Assembly: GCA_025728475.1 (NCBI GenBank)
Contig: JAOBJN010000002.1
Span: 62,001-126,000 of the forward strand
Direction: 5' to 3'
Source: Candidatus Lightella neohaematopini
Lineage (GTDB): Bacteria; Pseudomonadota; Gammaproteobacteria; Enterobacterales; Enterobacteriaceae
DNA: 64,000 bases
Positions 31,479 to 39,338 of the stretch are shown here, one piece after another. Made by a program: the position numbers and the translations under genes. A model generated the notes under the pieces. It did no database searches, was not told the origin of the DNA, and was given only the letters and a program-made list of their open reading frames with translations. How positions within the stretch are numbered: position 1 is the stretch's first letter; each line of letters opens with the position of its first letter.

Positions 31479-32459
31479 TTAATTTTTATTAAAATGATCA
31501 TACCCTAATGGGTTTTTTAGGAATTTACTATTATAATTTAGTAATAGTAATCTTTTTCCTACATAGGGAATAATTCTTCCAATACAAGTAATTTTAGTAT
31601 TTCCATTTAATTTGCGTAATAAACTAATGTTATTTTTTTTAATAGTGAAGCATAATTCATAATCTTCACTATTACATACTAAATTTAGTGCATCATTATA
31701 ATTGACATATTTTTTTAATTTTTTGGATAATGGAAGATAATTAAGATATATTTTAGCACTATATTTAGTATTAATTAACATACTATATATTTCTTTTAAA
31801 ATACCATCAGAGATATCAGTAGCAGAATTAGCAATAATTCTAATTTTTTGACCAAATTTGAATGGTGGTTTAGGTCTTAAATGTTTATTTATAAAATAAA
31901 GTTTATGTTTTCTATTAGAAATTTTAATATTTTTTTTTAAAATTTCTAATCCATAAGCACTATCTCCAAGTGTACCAGTAACATAAATCATATCATTTAT
32001 ATTCATGTTAGATTTAGTTAACTGTTTATTTATTGGTATAATTCCATATATAGTTGCTGTAATACTTAATAATTTACCTTTGCTAAGATTACCACCTATT
32101 AAATAAATATTATAGTAATTTAATTGTTTGAACAATTCATTACTAAATAAAGATAACCAATATTCATTATATTTAGGTAATATTAAAGATATAGTAATCC
32201 ATTTTGGTTTAGCTCCCATAGCCATTATATCACTTACATTAATAACTACTATCTTATATCCTAAATTATCTGGACTAGTATTAGGTAAAAAATGTATTCC
32301 AGATACTAATGAATTAGTACTTATTGTTATAAAATACTTATTACTATCAACAGATAGTAGCGCACAATCATCTCCAATACCAAGTTTAACACAATTATCA
32401 TTTATTTTTTTTTTAAAAAATCGATTTACAATATAAAATTCATTTATGATATTTTTCAT
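31479..32459 (-). CDS. thiL: Thiamine-monophosphate kinase, with altered metal-site motifs
   Basis: ThiL phosphorylates thiamine monophosphate to the active cofactor TPP. The 326 residues equal the E. coli length. LGIGDDCALL, NVSDIMAMGA, YVTGTLGDSA and TDISDGI are kept. Two conserved motifs changed: STDTLV became STNSLV (N49, codon at 32313-32315) and GGDT became GGNL (N124, codon at 32088-32090), each a GAT-to-AAT change. GGEDYEL has also become NSEDYEL. The gene is intact and in its E. coli position, so it may be active, altered or decaying. Confidence 0.93.
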   Translation of the reverse strand: MKNIINEFYIVNRFFKKKINDNCVKLGIGDDCALLSVDSNKYFITISTNSLVSGIHFLPNTSPDNLGYKIVVINVSDIMAMGAKPKWITISLILPKYNEYWLSLFSNELFKQLNYYNIYLIGGNLSKGKLLSITATIYGIIPINKQLTKSNMNINDMIYVTGTLGDSAYGLEILKKNIKISNRKHKLYFINKHLRPKPPFKFGQKIRIIANSATDISDGILKEIYSMLINTKYSAKIYLNYLPLSKKLKKYVNYNDALNLVCNSEDYELCFTIKKNNISLLRKLNGNTKITCIGRIIPYVGKRLLLLNYNSKFLKNPLGYDHFNKN

Positions 32460-32479
32460 TTAATTGAAATAAAATATAA

Positions 32480-32881
32480 TTACTTTTTTATATTAACTTT
32501 ATTAATAATTTTATCTAGTACACCATTAATAAATTTATAACTACTGCTAGTACCAAAAATCTTAGTTAATTCAATAGCTTCATTAATTACTATTTTATAT
32601 GGGATATAACTATGATACATTAATTCAAATATAGCAATTCTTAATATTATATGTTCTATATGATCTAATTTATTAATACTACGTGATAAATAAGGTAACA
32701 TAATATTATCTAATTTATTGTAGTTTGTTAGTACTCCTAAGTATATTTTATAAAAATAGGTTACATCAATAATTGATTTATTTAATTTAAAGATAAAATT
32801 ATTATTTTTATTGTTTAATATTTTTGAAGAATATAATGCCTGTAATGCTCTTATTCTTGCTTTACGACGATTCTGTTTCAA
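32480..32881 (-). CDS. nusB: Transcription antitermination factor NusB
   Basis: NusB acts with S10 in rRNA antitermination. The 133-residue all-helical protein (E. coli 139) begins RRKARIRALQALYS, carries DNIMLPYLSRSINKLDHIEHIILRIA-type central helices, and ends with KFINGVLDKI. It lies 12 bases after ribH, as in the E. coli ribD-ribE-nusB cluster. Confidence 0.96.
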   Translation of the reverse strand: MKQNRRKARIRALQALYSSKILNNKNNNFIFKLNKSIIDVTYFYKIYLGVLTNYNKLDNIMLPYLSRSINKLDHIEHIILRIAIFELMYHSYIPYKIVINEAIELTKIFGTSSSYKFINGVLDKIINKVNIKK

Positions 32882-32893
32882 AATTACCTTTTA

Positions 32894-33364
32894 TTAATCT
32901 AAATTACATATTAAGTTTATCATTTCTAATGTTGCTAGTGCTATTTCTACACCTTTGTTATTTAATTTTATACCAGATCTTTTAACAGCTTGTTCTATAT
33001 TATTAGTAGTTAATATACCAAAAGTTATTGGTATAATATTATTTACTGATATTTCTGACAATCTAGACACACATTCGTTAACAATATAATAATGATGATT
33101 TGTTTCTCCTTTTATTACTGTTCCTAATGTTATTATAGCTTTGTATTTATTTGTATGTACTAACTTATTAGCAATTACAGGTATTTCATAAACTCCAGGA
33201 ACCCAAATAACAGTAATATTATCTTCTTTCATATTACCTATACGTATTAATGTATTAATTACTCCATCTAATAAATTATTATTTATAGTTTTATTAAAAC
33301 GTGATACGATTATTGCTATGTTAGATTCATTATTAATCATAGTCTTAGCTTCTATAATATTCAT
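32894..33364 (-). CDS. ribH: 6,7-dimethyl-8-ribityllumazine synthase
   Basis: The penultimate enzyme of riboflavin synthesis (called ribE in E. coli). At 156 residues it equals the E. coli protein. Recognisable are SRFNKTINNNLLDG, VPGVYEIP, LGTVIKGETNHHYY with the conserved histidine, and FGILTTNNIEQA. An AGAG precedes the ATG. Together with ribD it indicates riboflavin provisioning or self-supply. Confidence 0.97.
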   Translation of the reverse strand: MNIIEAKTMINNESNIAIIVSRFNKTINNNLLDGVINTLIRIGNMKEDNITVIWVPGVYEIPVIANKLVHTNKYKAIITLGTVIKGETNHHYYIVNECVSRLSEISVNNIIPITFGILTTNNIEQAVKRSGIKLNNKGVEIALATLEMINLICNLD

Positions 33365-33387
33365 TATTATTCTCTCTTTTTATATGA

Positions 33388-34518
33388 TTATTTATTAGGT
33401 ATTAAACGAATCCTAATATCTACCCCAATTTTTTTTACATCTAGAATTTTAAATTTTATTATTTCATAATCGTTATGTTTTTGATTTATATTAAATAATG
33501 AATTAGCATTTGCACCTATTATTTTAGGTGATTGATATAATATAAATTCATCTATTAATTGTTTTTTAATTAAAATACTGGATAATATTGATCCAGATTC
33601 TACAAAAACTCTATTTATTTCATTCTTACCTAAGAATACTAATAACTTAAATAAATCTAGAAAAATTTTACCATTTTTTGAATATGTGGGTAAAATAATT
33701 TGTTTAACTTTTGGTAATTTTAATAAATTATTATTAATAATAGATCTTATTAGCCAGGTTACTTTATTATCTGTAATTATATTAAAATTTTCATTTATAC
33801 GATTATTAACATCGATAATTACCCTAATAGGGTCTTTAATATATTTAGTGGAATAAATATTTTTTATATATTTTGGTAATAATGACTTACGTACTGTTAA
33901 TTTTGGATTATCAGTTATAACTGTTGATGATGTAGATAAAATTACATCACTCTTTGCTCTAAAAATTTGTACATCTTGTCTTGATTCATTAGAAGTAATC
34001 CATTTTTTTTTATTAAAAACGTAATTAATACGTCCATCTAATGATGATGCTAATTTTAAACTTACCCAAGGAATACCAGTACGAATTCTTTTAAAAAAAT
34101 CATAATTAAGCTTTTCTGCTTCATCTAACATATAACCGTATTCCACTAATATTCCATGACTTTTTAATTTGTCAAATCCTTTGCCAGATACTTTTGGATT
34201 AGGATCTAAAGTAGCAGCTATTACTTTAAATACTTTACTTTTTATTAAAGCATCTGTACAAGGTGGTGTTTTGCTATAATAATTGCATGGTTCTAGAGTA
34301 ACATAAACAGTAGAACCATATGCATATTTACCAGCCATTGTTAGTGCATTTATTTCTGCATGATTACCACCATAGTACTTATGATAACCTTCACCAACAA
34401 TATTATTGTCTTTTACTATAACACATCCAACATTTGGATTAGAAAATGTAGAAAATTTACCTAATTTAGCTAATTTAAATGCACGAGAAAGATATATTCT
34501 ATCCTGATCATTAATCAT
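33388..34518 (-). CDS. ribD: Bifunctional riboflavin deaminase/reductase RibD
   Basis: RibD deaminates and then reduces the pyrimidine intermediate of riboflavin synthesis. The 376 residues (E. coli 367) have the zinc deaminase site H53-A-E55 with C78 and C87 (PC...PPC), and a C-terminal reductase domain beginning PWVSLKLASSLDGR. The start overlaps the yajC stop by one base (TAATG). nrdR, which precedes ribD in E. coli, is missing. Confidence 0.97.
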   Translation of the reverse strand: MINDQDRIYLSRAFKLAKLGKFSTFSNPNVGCVIVKDNNIVGEGYHKYYGGNHAEINALTMAGKYAYGSTVYVTLEPCNYYSKTPPCTDALIKSKVFKVIAATLDPNPKVSGKGFDKLKSHGILVEYGYMLDEAEKLNYDFFKRIRTGIPWVSLKLASSLDGRINYVFNKKKWITSNESRQDVQIFRAKSDVILSTSSTVITDNPKLTVRKSLLPKYIKNIYSTKYIKDPIRVIIDVNNRINENFNIITDNKVTWLIRSIINNNLLKLPKVKQIILPTYSKNGKIFLDLFKLLVFLGKNEINRVFVESGSILSSILIKKQLIDEFILYQSPKIIGANANSLFNINQKHNDYEIIKFKILDVKKIGVDIRIRLIPNK

Positions 34519-34910
34519 TATTTTTTGTCTAATTTAAGTGTATTATTAATTGTTTTTATTAAATCATTATTAAGTAAATTTACTGTACCTTTAGGTAAAA
34601 TAATAGAAATATAATCTAATTTAATAATTACTTTATTATTATCTACAAGTAATAATAATGCATATCCATTATTTGTTTTTTCTAAAACTATTCCTATTAA
34701 ACCACCGCTAGTCATAATTTCATCACCATTTTTAATACTATTAATTAATATTTTATGTGATTTTATACGTTTTTGTTGAGGTCTTATAATCATAAAATAA
34801 AATATTAATACAAAAATAAATAGCATTAATAAAATTGAATAAGGATTGCTAGATGATTGTGAATAGTTACTATAATTAGCTACAAGCATTTCATTAATAA
34901 AATTATTCAT
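34518..34910 (-). CDS. yajC: Sec translocon accessory protein YajC
   Basis: A small membrane protein (130 residues, E. coli 110) with one N-terminal helix (around residues 26-42), then the signature IIRPQQKRIKSHK and the GDEIMTSGGLIG segment. In E. coli it precedes secD and secF. Here the next gene is ribD with a one-base overlap, so secDF have been removed from this locus. Confidence 0.94.
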   Translation of the reverse strand: MNNFINEMLVANYSNYSQSSSNPYSILLMLFIFVLIFYFMIIRPQQKRIKSHKILINSIKNGDEIMTSGGLIGIVLEKTNNGYALLLLVDNNKVIIKLDYISIILPKGTVNLLNNDLIKTINNTLKLDKK

Positions 34911-35091
34911 TTAAAGATATCTTTGTTAACCCAATATTAAATATTATGTTAATGATTTATATTACTAAATTAAAATAATAATTTTATTATTATACTATTT
35001 AAAATAGTATAAAACAATATAATAAATACTAATTTACTATTTTAGTATGTTGTTATAAATAATTATTTATATATTACTATATTAATATATG

Positions 35092-35100
35092 TGTTATAAT
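35092..35100 (+). promoter_or_regulatory. Putative extended -10 promoter for the peroxiredoxin gene
   Basis: TGTTATAAT (TG, one base, consensus TATAAT) lies 37 bases before the start codon at 35137. No strong -35 is visible. The same nine-base element precedes the cyo operon, which gives some support. Confidence 0.45.
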
Positions 35101-35136
35101 TTAAATTAATTAGAATATTTTATGGGGAGATATATT

Positions 35137-35736
35137 ATGTTAGTTACAAAAATAGCACCTAATTTTACAGCTCCAGCAGTATTAAAAGATGGAACAATAA
35201 TTGATAATTTTAACTTATACGAGTACATTAGTAATAAATATGCCGTTATATTTTTTTGGCCAATGGATTTTACTTTTGTATGTCCATCCGAGTTAATTTC
35301 TTTTAATAAGCGTTATATAGAGTTTAAACAACGTGACGTAAAAATAGTTGGTATATCTACAGATTCTGTATTTTCACATAGTACATGGCGTTCTATGTCT
35401 ATTAATAATGGAGGAGTATTTAAAATTAATTATCCAATGATTTCTGATATAAAAAGAAATATTATAAAATCTTACGAAGTGGAACATCCAGAATTAGGTG
35501 TAGCATTAAGAGGAACTTTTATATTAGATAAAGATAGTATTATTCGTCATCAATCTATAAATGACTTACCTATAGGTAGAAACATAGATGAAATAATAAG
35601 ACTTATTGATGCTTTTAAACATCATGAAATTGACGGTAAAGTTTGTCCTGCGCAGTGGCAAATAGGAAAAGAAACAATTGAACCAACCAAAGACGGTATT
35701 AGTAATTATTTAAATAATAATATTAATGATTTATAA
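35137..35736 (+). CDS. ahpC: Typical 2-Cys peroxiredoxin
   Basis: A thiol peroxidase that reduces hydroperoxides. The peroxidatic cysteine is C49 in DFTFVCPSE and the resolving cysteine is C170 in GKVCPAQW. The start is ATG 35137, preceded by a strong GGGGAG at 35124-35129. An in-frame ATG at 35122 would include that ribosome site. It resembles the eukaryote-like Prx1/TSA type annotated ahpC in Buchnera rather than E. coli AhpC. No ahpF is present, so thioredoxin reduced by TrxB (44776) is the likely reductant. Confidence 0.93.
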   Translation: MLVTKIAPNFTAPAVLKDGTIIDNFNLYEYISNKYAVIFFWPMDFTFVCPSELISFNKRYIEFKQRDVKIVGISTDSVFSHSTWRSMSINNGGVFKINYPMISDIKRNIIKSYEVEHPELGVALRGTFILDKDSIIRHQSINDLPIGRNIDEIIRLIDAFKHHEIDGKVCPAQWQIGKETIEPTKDGISNYLNNNINDL

Positions 35737-35792
35737 TTTATTTTTTAATTAATATAGTTAATTAAAATTATATGATTATTTTCATAACTCTA

Positions 35793-35830
35793 AACCTTAC
35801 TATATTATTATAGTAAGGTTTTTTATTTTT
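35793..35830 (+). terminator. Rho-independent terminator after the peroxiredoxin gene
   Basis: A perfect 12-base-pair stem, AACCTTACTATA (35793-35804) with TATAGTAAGGTT (35809-35820), has a four-base loop TTAT. It is followed directly by TTTTATTTTT. It is the cleanest terminator I can see in the window. Confidence 0.9.
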
Positions 35831-35870
35831 AAAAATTTTAAAATATTTAAATTAAAATAACTTAAAATTT

Positions 35871-36791
35871 ATGTTACACTTCCTTAAAATTTTATTAATT
35901 ATTATTTTAATAATTAGATTATTCTGTAATAATCATCTATTTGCTACAACATATAAAATTTTTAATTCAAATAGCAGAATTATAGGTAATAACATTAATT
36001 TTATTATTCCATTAAATAACAAATACTCATTAGAGTATTTTTCTGCTAAATTTCAAGTAGGTATAACTAATATGTTAGAAGCAAATCCAAATTTGGATGT
36101 CTATCTACCCAAATCATGTACTAAAATAATTATACCAAAAAAAATGATATTACCAAATACTTTACATAAAGGAATTATAATCAATAGTGCAGAAATGCGT
36201 TTATATTATTTTTTTAAAAATAATAAAGTTATTGTATTTCCTATTGGGATTGGAGAAATAGGTAATGAAACTCCCAGAAATTGGATTACTTATGTTAAGT
36301 ATAAAAAAAGTAATCCTATATGGATTCCAACGAAAAATATTAGAGAAGAATATATACGTAATGGACAATATATACCTAAAATATTTCCTGCTGGTCCAAG
36401 TAATCCAATGGGATTATTTGCTTTATATCTTGGTAATTATTATGCTATACATGGAACTAATAGCAAATTTGGAATTGGATTAAGAATTAGTCATGGTTGT
36501 GTTCGTTTAAGAGATGATGATATTAAATTTTTATTTAAAAATGTTCCTGTAGGTACTAGAGTACAATTTATTAATGAACCAATAAAAATTACTAAAGAAC
36601 CAAATAATATGATATATTTAGAAGTACATCAGCCATTATCTTCTAATAAAGAAGAATTTATGTCAAAAAAAATATTACCAATTAAAATAAATGAACACAT
36701 TAAAAATTTTATAGTGCATAATAATATAAATATAAAAAAATTTAATAATGAATTAAATAGAAGATCCGGTATACCAGTAATAATTAATTAA
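35871..36791 (+). CDS. L,D-transpeptidase (YkuD family; LdtA/LdtB/LdtC-type)
   Basis: Such enzymes link Braun lipoprotein to diaminopimelate in peptidoglycan or form 3-3 crosslinks. The 306 residues carry a signal peptide (residues 1-25, cleavage near FA-TTY), a LysM-like stretch (about 45-90), and the catalytic domain with HGTN (H194) and the SHGCVRLRDDD motif with nucleophile C210. Length matches the E. coli ErfK/YbiS/YcfS group, but I cannot say which member. It implies that a murein sacculus is retained. Confidence 0.93.
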   Translation: MLHFLKILLIIILIIRLFCNNHLFATTYKIFNSNSRIIGNNINFIIPLNNKYSLEYFSAKFQVGITNMLEANPNLDVYLPKSCTKIIIPKKMILPNTLHKGIIINSAEMRLYYFFKNNKVIVFPIGIGEIGNETPRNWITYVKYKKSNPIWIPTKNIREEYIRNGQYIPKIFPAGPSNPMGLFALYLGNYYAIHGTNSKFGIGLRISHGCVRLRDDDIKFLFKNVPVGTRVQFINEPIKITKEPNNMIYLEVHQPLSSNKEEFMSKKILPIKINEHIKNFIVHNNINIKKFNNELNRRSGIPVIIN

Positions 36792-36805
36792 AATTAAATT
36801 CTTAA

Positions 36806-36890
36806 TACCCGGGACGAGATTTGAACTCGTATAGCTTTTTAGCTGAGGGATTTTAAGTCCCTTGTGTCTACCAAATTTCACCACCCGGGC
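36806..36890 (-). tRNA. tRNA-Leu (anticodon TAA)
   Basis: An 85-base class II tRNA with acceptor GCCCGGG/CCCGGGT, discriminator A, anticodon loop CTTAAAA (anticodon TAA) and a variable arm AGCTAAAAAGCT. It closely matches E. coli leuZ and lies beside tRNA-Cys and pgsA as in E. coli. CCA is not encoded. Confidence 0.96.
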
Positions 36891-36897
36891 AAATAAA

Positions 36898-36969
36898 AGA
36901 CGTGTCCCAGAATCGAACTGGGATAAACGGATTTGCAATCCGCTACATAAACCATTCTGTCAACACGCC
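36898..36969 (-). tRNA. tRNA-Cys (anticodon GCA)
   Basis: A 72-base cloverleaf with acceptor GGCGTGT/ACACGTC, discriminator T (U73, the cysteine identity base) and anticodon loop TTGCAAA with GCA. It matches E. coli cysT. E. coli has glyW between pgsA and cysT. There is no tRNA-Gly in the 48-base gap here. Confidence 0.96.
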
Positions 36970-37017
36970 AAAACTATAAAACTATTAATATATATTATAT
37001 TTTATGTTTTAACAATA

Positions 37018-37572
37018 TTAAAGTTTTTTATAAAATTCATGTCTAATAATATATAAATATTTTAACATAGAATAAAAAGTTAATATTAATGCAATATATA
37101 GAAAAATTATACCAATTATTAATATAATATAATTATCTGATTGATATAGTAATGTAGTAATAGCAATAATTTGAATTGTAGTTTTTATTTTACTAATTAC
37201 GGTAACAGAAATATTATTATTTTTTCCTAATCTAGCTAACCATTCTCTTAATGCTGAAATAATAATTTCTCTTGCAATAATTATTGATGATGGTAATGTA
37301 ATTAACCAATAGTGTAATTGATCAGATATTAATACTAACACTACTGATACCATTACTTTATCAGCTACTGGATCAAGAAAAGCTCCAAAATTACTTGTTT
37401 GTTTCCAACGACGAGCTAAAAATCCATCAAACCAATCAGTAATAGAAGCTAAAATAAATATTACAATACAAAATAATCTAGACCAATTAAATGGTAAATA
37501 AAAAACAAAAATAAATAATGGTGTTACTACTACTCGAAAAACGGTTAACCAAGTTGGTATATTAAATTGCAT
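37018..37572 (-). CDS. pgsA: CDP-diacylglycerol-glycerol-3-phosphate 3-phosphatidyltransferase
   Basis: PgsA makes phosphatidylglycerol phosphate, the substrate of PgpA (30999). The 184 residues (E. coli 182) contain the CDP-alcohol phosphotransferase motif DWFDGFLAR...GAFLDPVADK around residues 42-67 and about four membrane helices. It is followed by tRNA-Cys and tRNA-Leu, as in E. coli. Confidence 0.97.
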   Translation of the reverse strand: MQFNIPTWLTVFRVVVTPLFIFVFYLPFNWSRLFCIVIFILASITDWFDGFLARRWKQTSNFGAFLDPVADKVMVSVVLVLISDQLHYWLITLPSSIIIAREIIISALREWLARLGKNNNISVTVISKIKTTIQIIAITTLLYQSDNYIILIIGIIFLYIALILTFYSMLKYLYIIRHEFYKKL

Positions 37573-37683
37573 AATATTATATTTATTAACTTAATAGCCA
37601 CAATATAATATATTAATATAAAAATTAATAAAAAATAAGTTCCTACTTAAAAAAAGTATCAACGTCTATAAAATACTCTATAT

Positions 37684-37756
37684 TGGGTCGTGTAGGACTC
37701 GAACCTACGACCAATTGATTAAGAGTCAATTGCTCTACCAACTGAGCTAACGACCC
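37684..37756 (-). tRNA. tRNA-Lys with anticodon CTT
   Basis: A 73-base cloverleaf with acceptor GGGTCGT/ACGACCC, D-arm TTAGCTCAGTTGGTAGAG and T-loop GGTTCGAGTCC, otherwise nearly the same as E. coli tRNA-Lys. The anticodon loop reads CTCTTAA, so the anticodon (37721-37723) is CTT rather than the E. coli TTT. CTT should read AAG only, so another tRNA-Lys(TTT) is expected elsewhere to read the abundant AAA codon. Confidence 0.95.
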
Positions 37757-37769
37757 GTTAAAACTATAA

Positions 37770-37852
37770 CGGAGGAGTAGAGATTCGAACTCTAGAGTAT
37801 TTCTACTACCGATTTTCAAGACCGGTGCTTTAAGCCACTCAGCCACTCCTCC
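37770..37852 (-). tRNA. tRNA-Ser (anticodon TGA)
   Basis: An 83-base class II tRNA with acceptor GGAGGAG/CTCCTCC, discriminator G (G73, serine identity), anticodon loop CTTGAAA (TGA) and a short variable arm AGTAGAAATACT. It corresponds to E. coli serT, which also lies next to yccA. Confidence 0.96.
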
Positions 37853-38008
37853 AAGAATTAATATTAATACTAAATATAATTAGTACTAATCAATTAATTT
37901 ACAATATTAAAAATTATTGTTATAATTATATAAAATTGATATATTATATTATAAGTTGTAATGTTTTAAGTTAATTTCACCAAAATTTACCATAAACTAG
38001 GAGTTTTT

Positions 38009-38665
38009 ATGAATCAATTAATTAAGGATATTTTAATTAATAAGCCTATTCTAAATACTAATAAAGTTTTACGCAATACTTATTTTTTATTATTTTTAAC
38101 ATTAGCATTTTCTGGATTTATAGCTACCATTAGTACAGTATATTGTTTACCTAGTCCTGGTTTATTGATTGTAATAATTGGATTTTATGGTTTATTATTC
38201 TTGACACAAAAATTATCTAATAGTATTTTTGGTATTTTTTCTACATTTGCTTTAACTGGATTTATGGGTTATACTCTAGGTCCTACTTTAAGTAAGATAT
38301 TATTTACTGGAGCTAACGATATAATAATTTTGTCTTTAATTGGTACTGCGTTAATACTACTATTTTGTTCTCTTTATATTTTAATAACTAAAAAAAATAT
38401 GTCATTTTTATCAAGTATAATAGTTAGTGGATTTTTATCATTATTTATATTAATTATTATAAATAGTTTTATTAATTTATCTATAGTATCATTAACAATT
38501 AGTACTATATTTATTATTTGTTCTTCTACTTCTATATTATGGGAAATAAGTAACATTATTTACGGTGGCGAGACTAATTATATTAGAGCAACAGTTAGTT
38601 TATATGTTTCATTATATAATATATTCGTTAATTTAATAAGTAGTATTAATCTATTACGTAGATAA
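38009..38665 (+). CDS. yccA: BI-1 family membrane protein YccA, modulator of FtsH
   Basis: YccA is a seven-helix Bax-inhibitor-1 family protein that in E. coli binds and inhibits FtsH, protecting jammed SecY. The 218 residues (E. coli 219) keep LNTNKVLRNTYFLL, LPSPGL, FTGFMGY-like LTGFMGYTLGP and the C-terminal block GGETNYIRATVSLYVSLYN. AGGAG lies 5 bases before the ATG. It is adjacent to tRNA-Ser as in E. coli. Confidence 0.96.
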   Translation: MNQLIKDILINKPILNTNKVLRNTYFLLFLTLAFSGFIATISTVYCLPSPGLLIVIIGFYGLLFLTQKLSNSIFGIFSTFALTGFMGYTLGPTLSKILFTGANDIIILSLIGTALILLFCSLYILITKKNMSFLSSIIVSGFLSLFILIIINSFINLSIVSLTISTIFIICSSTSILWEISNIIYGGETNYIRATVSLYVSLYNIFVNLISSINLLRR

Positions 38666-38808
38666 AATTAATTTATTATATAACTTTAAAAGTTTATTAA
38701 TAAAATTTTAGTAACAATATCATTTATTAGTAATTTATAAAGATAATATTTTATTTTTTATATTATACTTAATAATTTAATATAAGATATTTTGTTTTGT
38801 ACAATTTT

Positions 38809-39327
38809 ATGTTAAGTGAACAAAGTTTTTTTTCAAAAAAGGATTTAATAGCATCCGGATATGGTAAATTGTTTGGTATGGATGGTCCTAAGTTACCATC
38901 TTTAAATATGTTGATGATAGATAGAATAACAAATATTACTAAAAATTATGGTAATTATAAAAATGGTTTTATAGAAGCTGAGTTAGATATTAATCCTAAT
39001 ATGTGGTTTTTTTCTTGTCATTTTGTAAATGATCCAGTTATGCCAGGATGTTTAGGTTTAGATGCTATGTGGCAATTAGTTGGTTTTTATCTTGGTTGGT
39101 TAGGTAGAAAAGGTAAAGGTAGAGCATTAGGAGTAAAAGAAGTAAAATTTTTTGGTCAAGTACTACCAACATCAAAACAGATAATTTATCATGTTCATTT
39201 AAGACGTATTATTAATAATAAATTAATAGTTGGTATTGCTGATGGTGAGTTATTATGTGATAATAAATTAATTTACACTGCTAATAATTTAAAAGTTGGA
39301 TTATTTACAAAAACTAATTTATTTTAA
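38809..39327 (+). CDS. fabA: 3-hydroxydecanoyl-[ACP] dehydratase/isomerase
   Basis: FabA dehydrates 3-hydroxydecanoyl-ACP and isomerises the product for unsaturated fatty acid synthesis. Starting at ATG 38809 gives 172 residues, exactly the E. coli length. An earlier in-frame TTG at 38797 is unneeded. The active site His71 ([11 protein letters not shown]) and Asp85 (LGLDAMWQL) are present. It is convergent with valS. Confidence 0.97.
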   Translation: MLSEQSFFSKKDLIASGYGKLFGMDGPKLPSLNMLMIDRITNITKNYGNYKNGFIEAELDINPNMWFFSCHFVNDPVMPGCLGLDAMWQLVGFYLGWLGRKGKGRALGVKEVKFFGQVLPTSKQIIYHVHLRRIINNKLIVGIADGELLCDNKLIYTANNLKVGLFTKTNLF

Positions 39328-39338
39328 GATTAACTTGT

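Noticed and set aside
36753..36938. Minus-strand ORF of 61 codons
   Set aside because: It covers tRNA-Leu and part of tRNA-Cys. The apparent protein is translated tRNA sequence.
37643..37846. Minus-strand ORF with GSLAQLVEQLTLNQ-like sequence
   Set aside because: This is the well-known false protein produced by translating tRNA-Lys and tRNA-Ser genes, both of which are annotated here.
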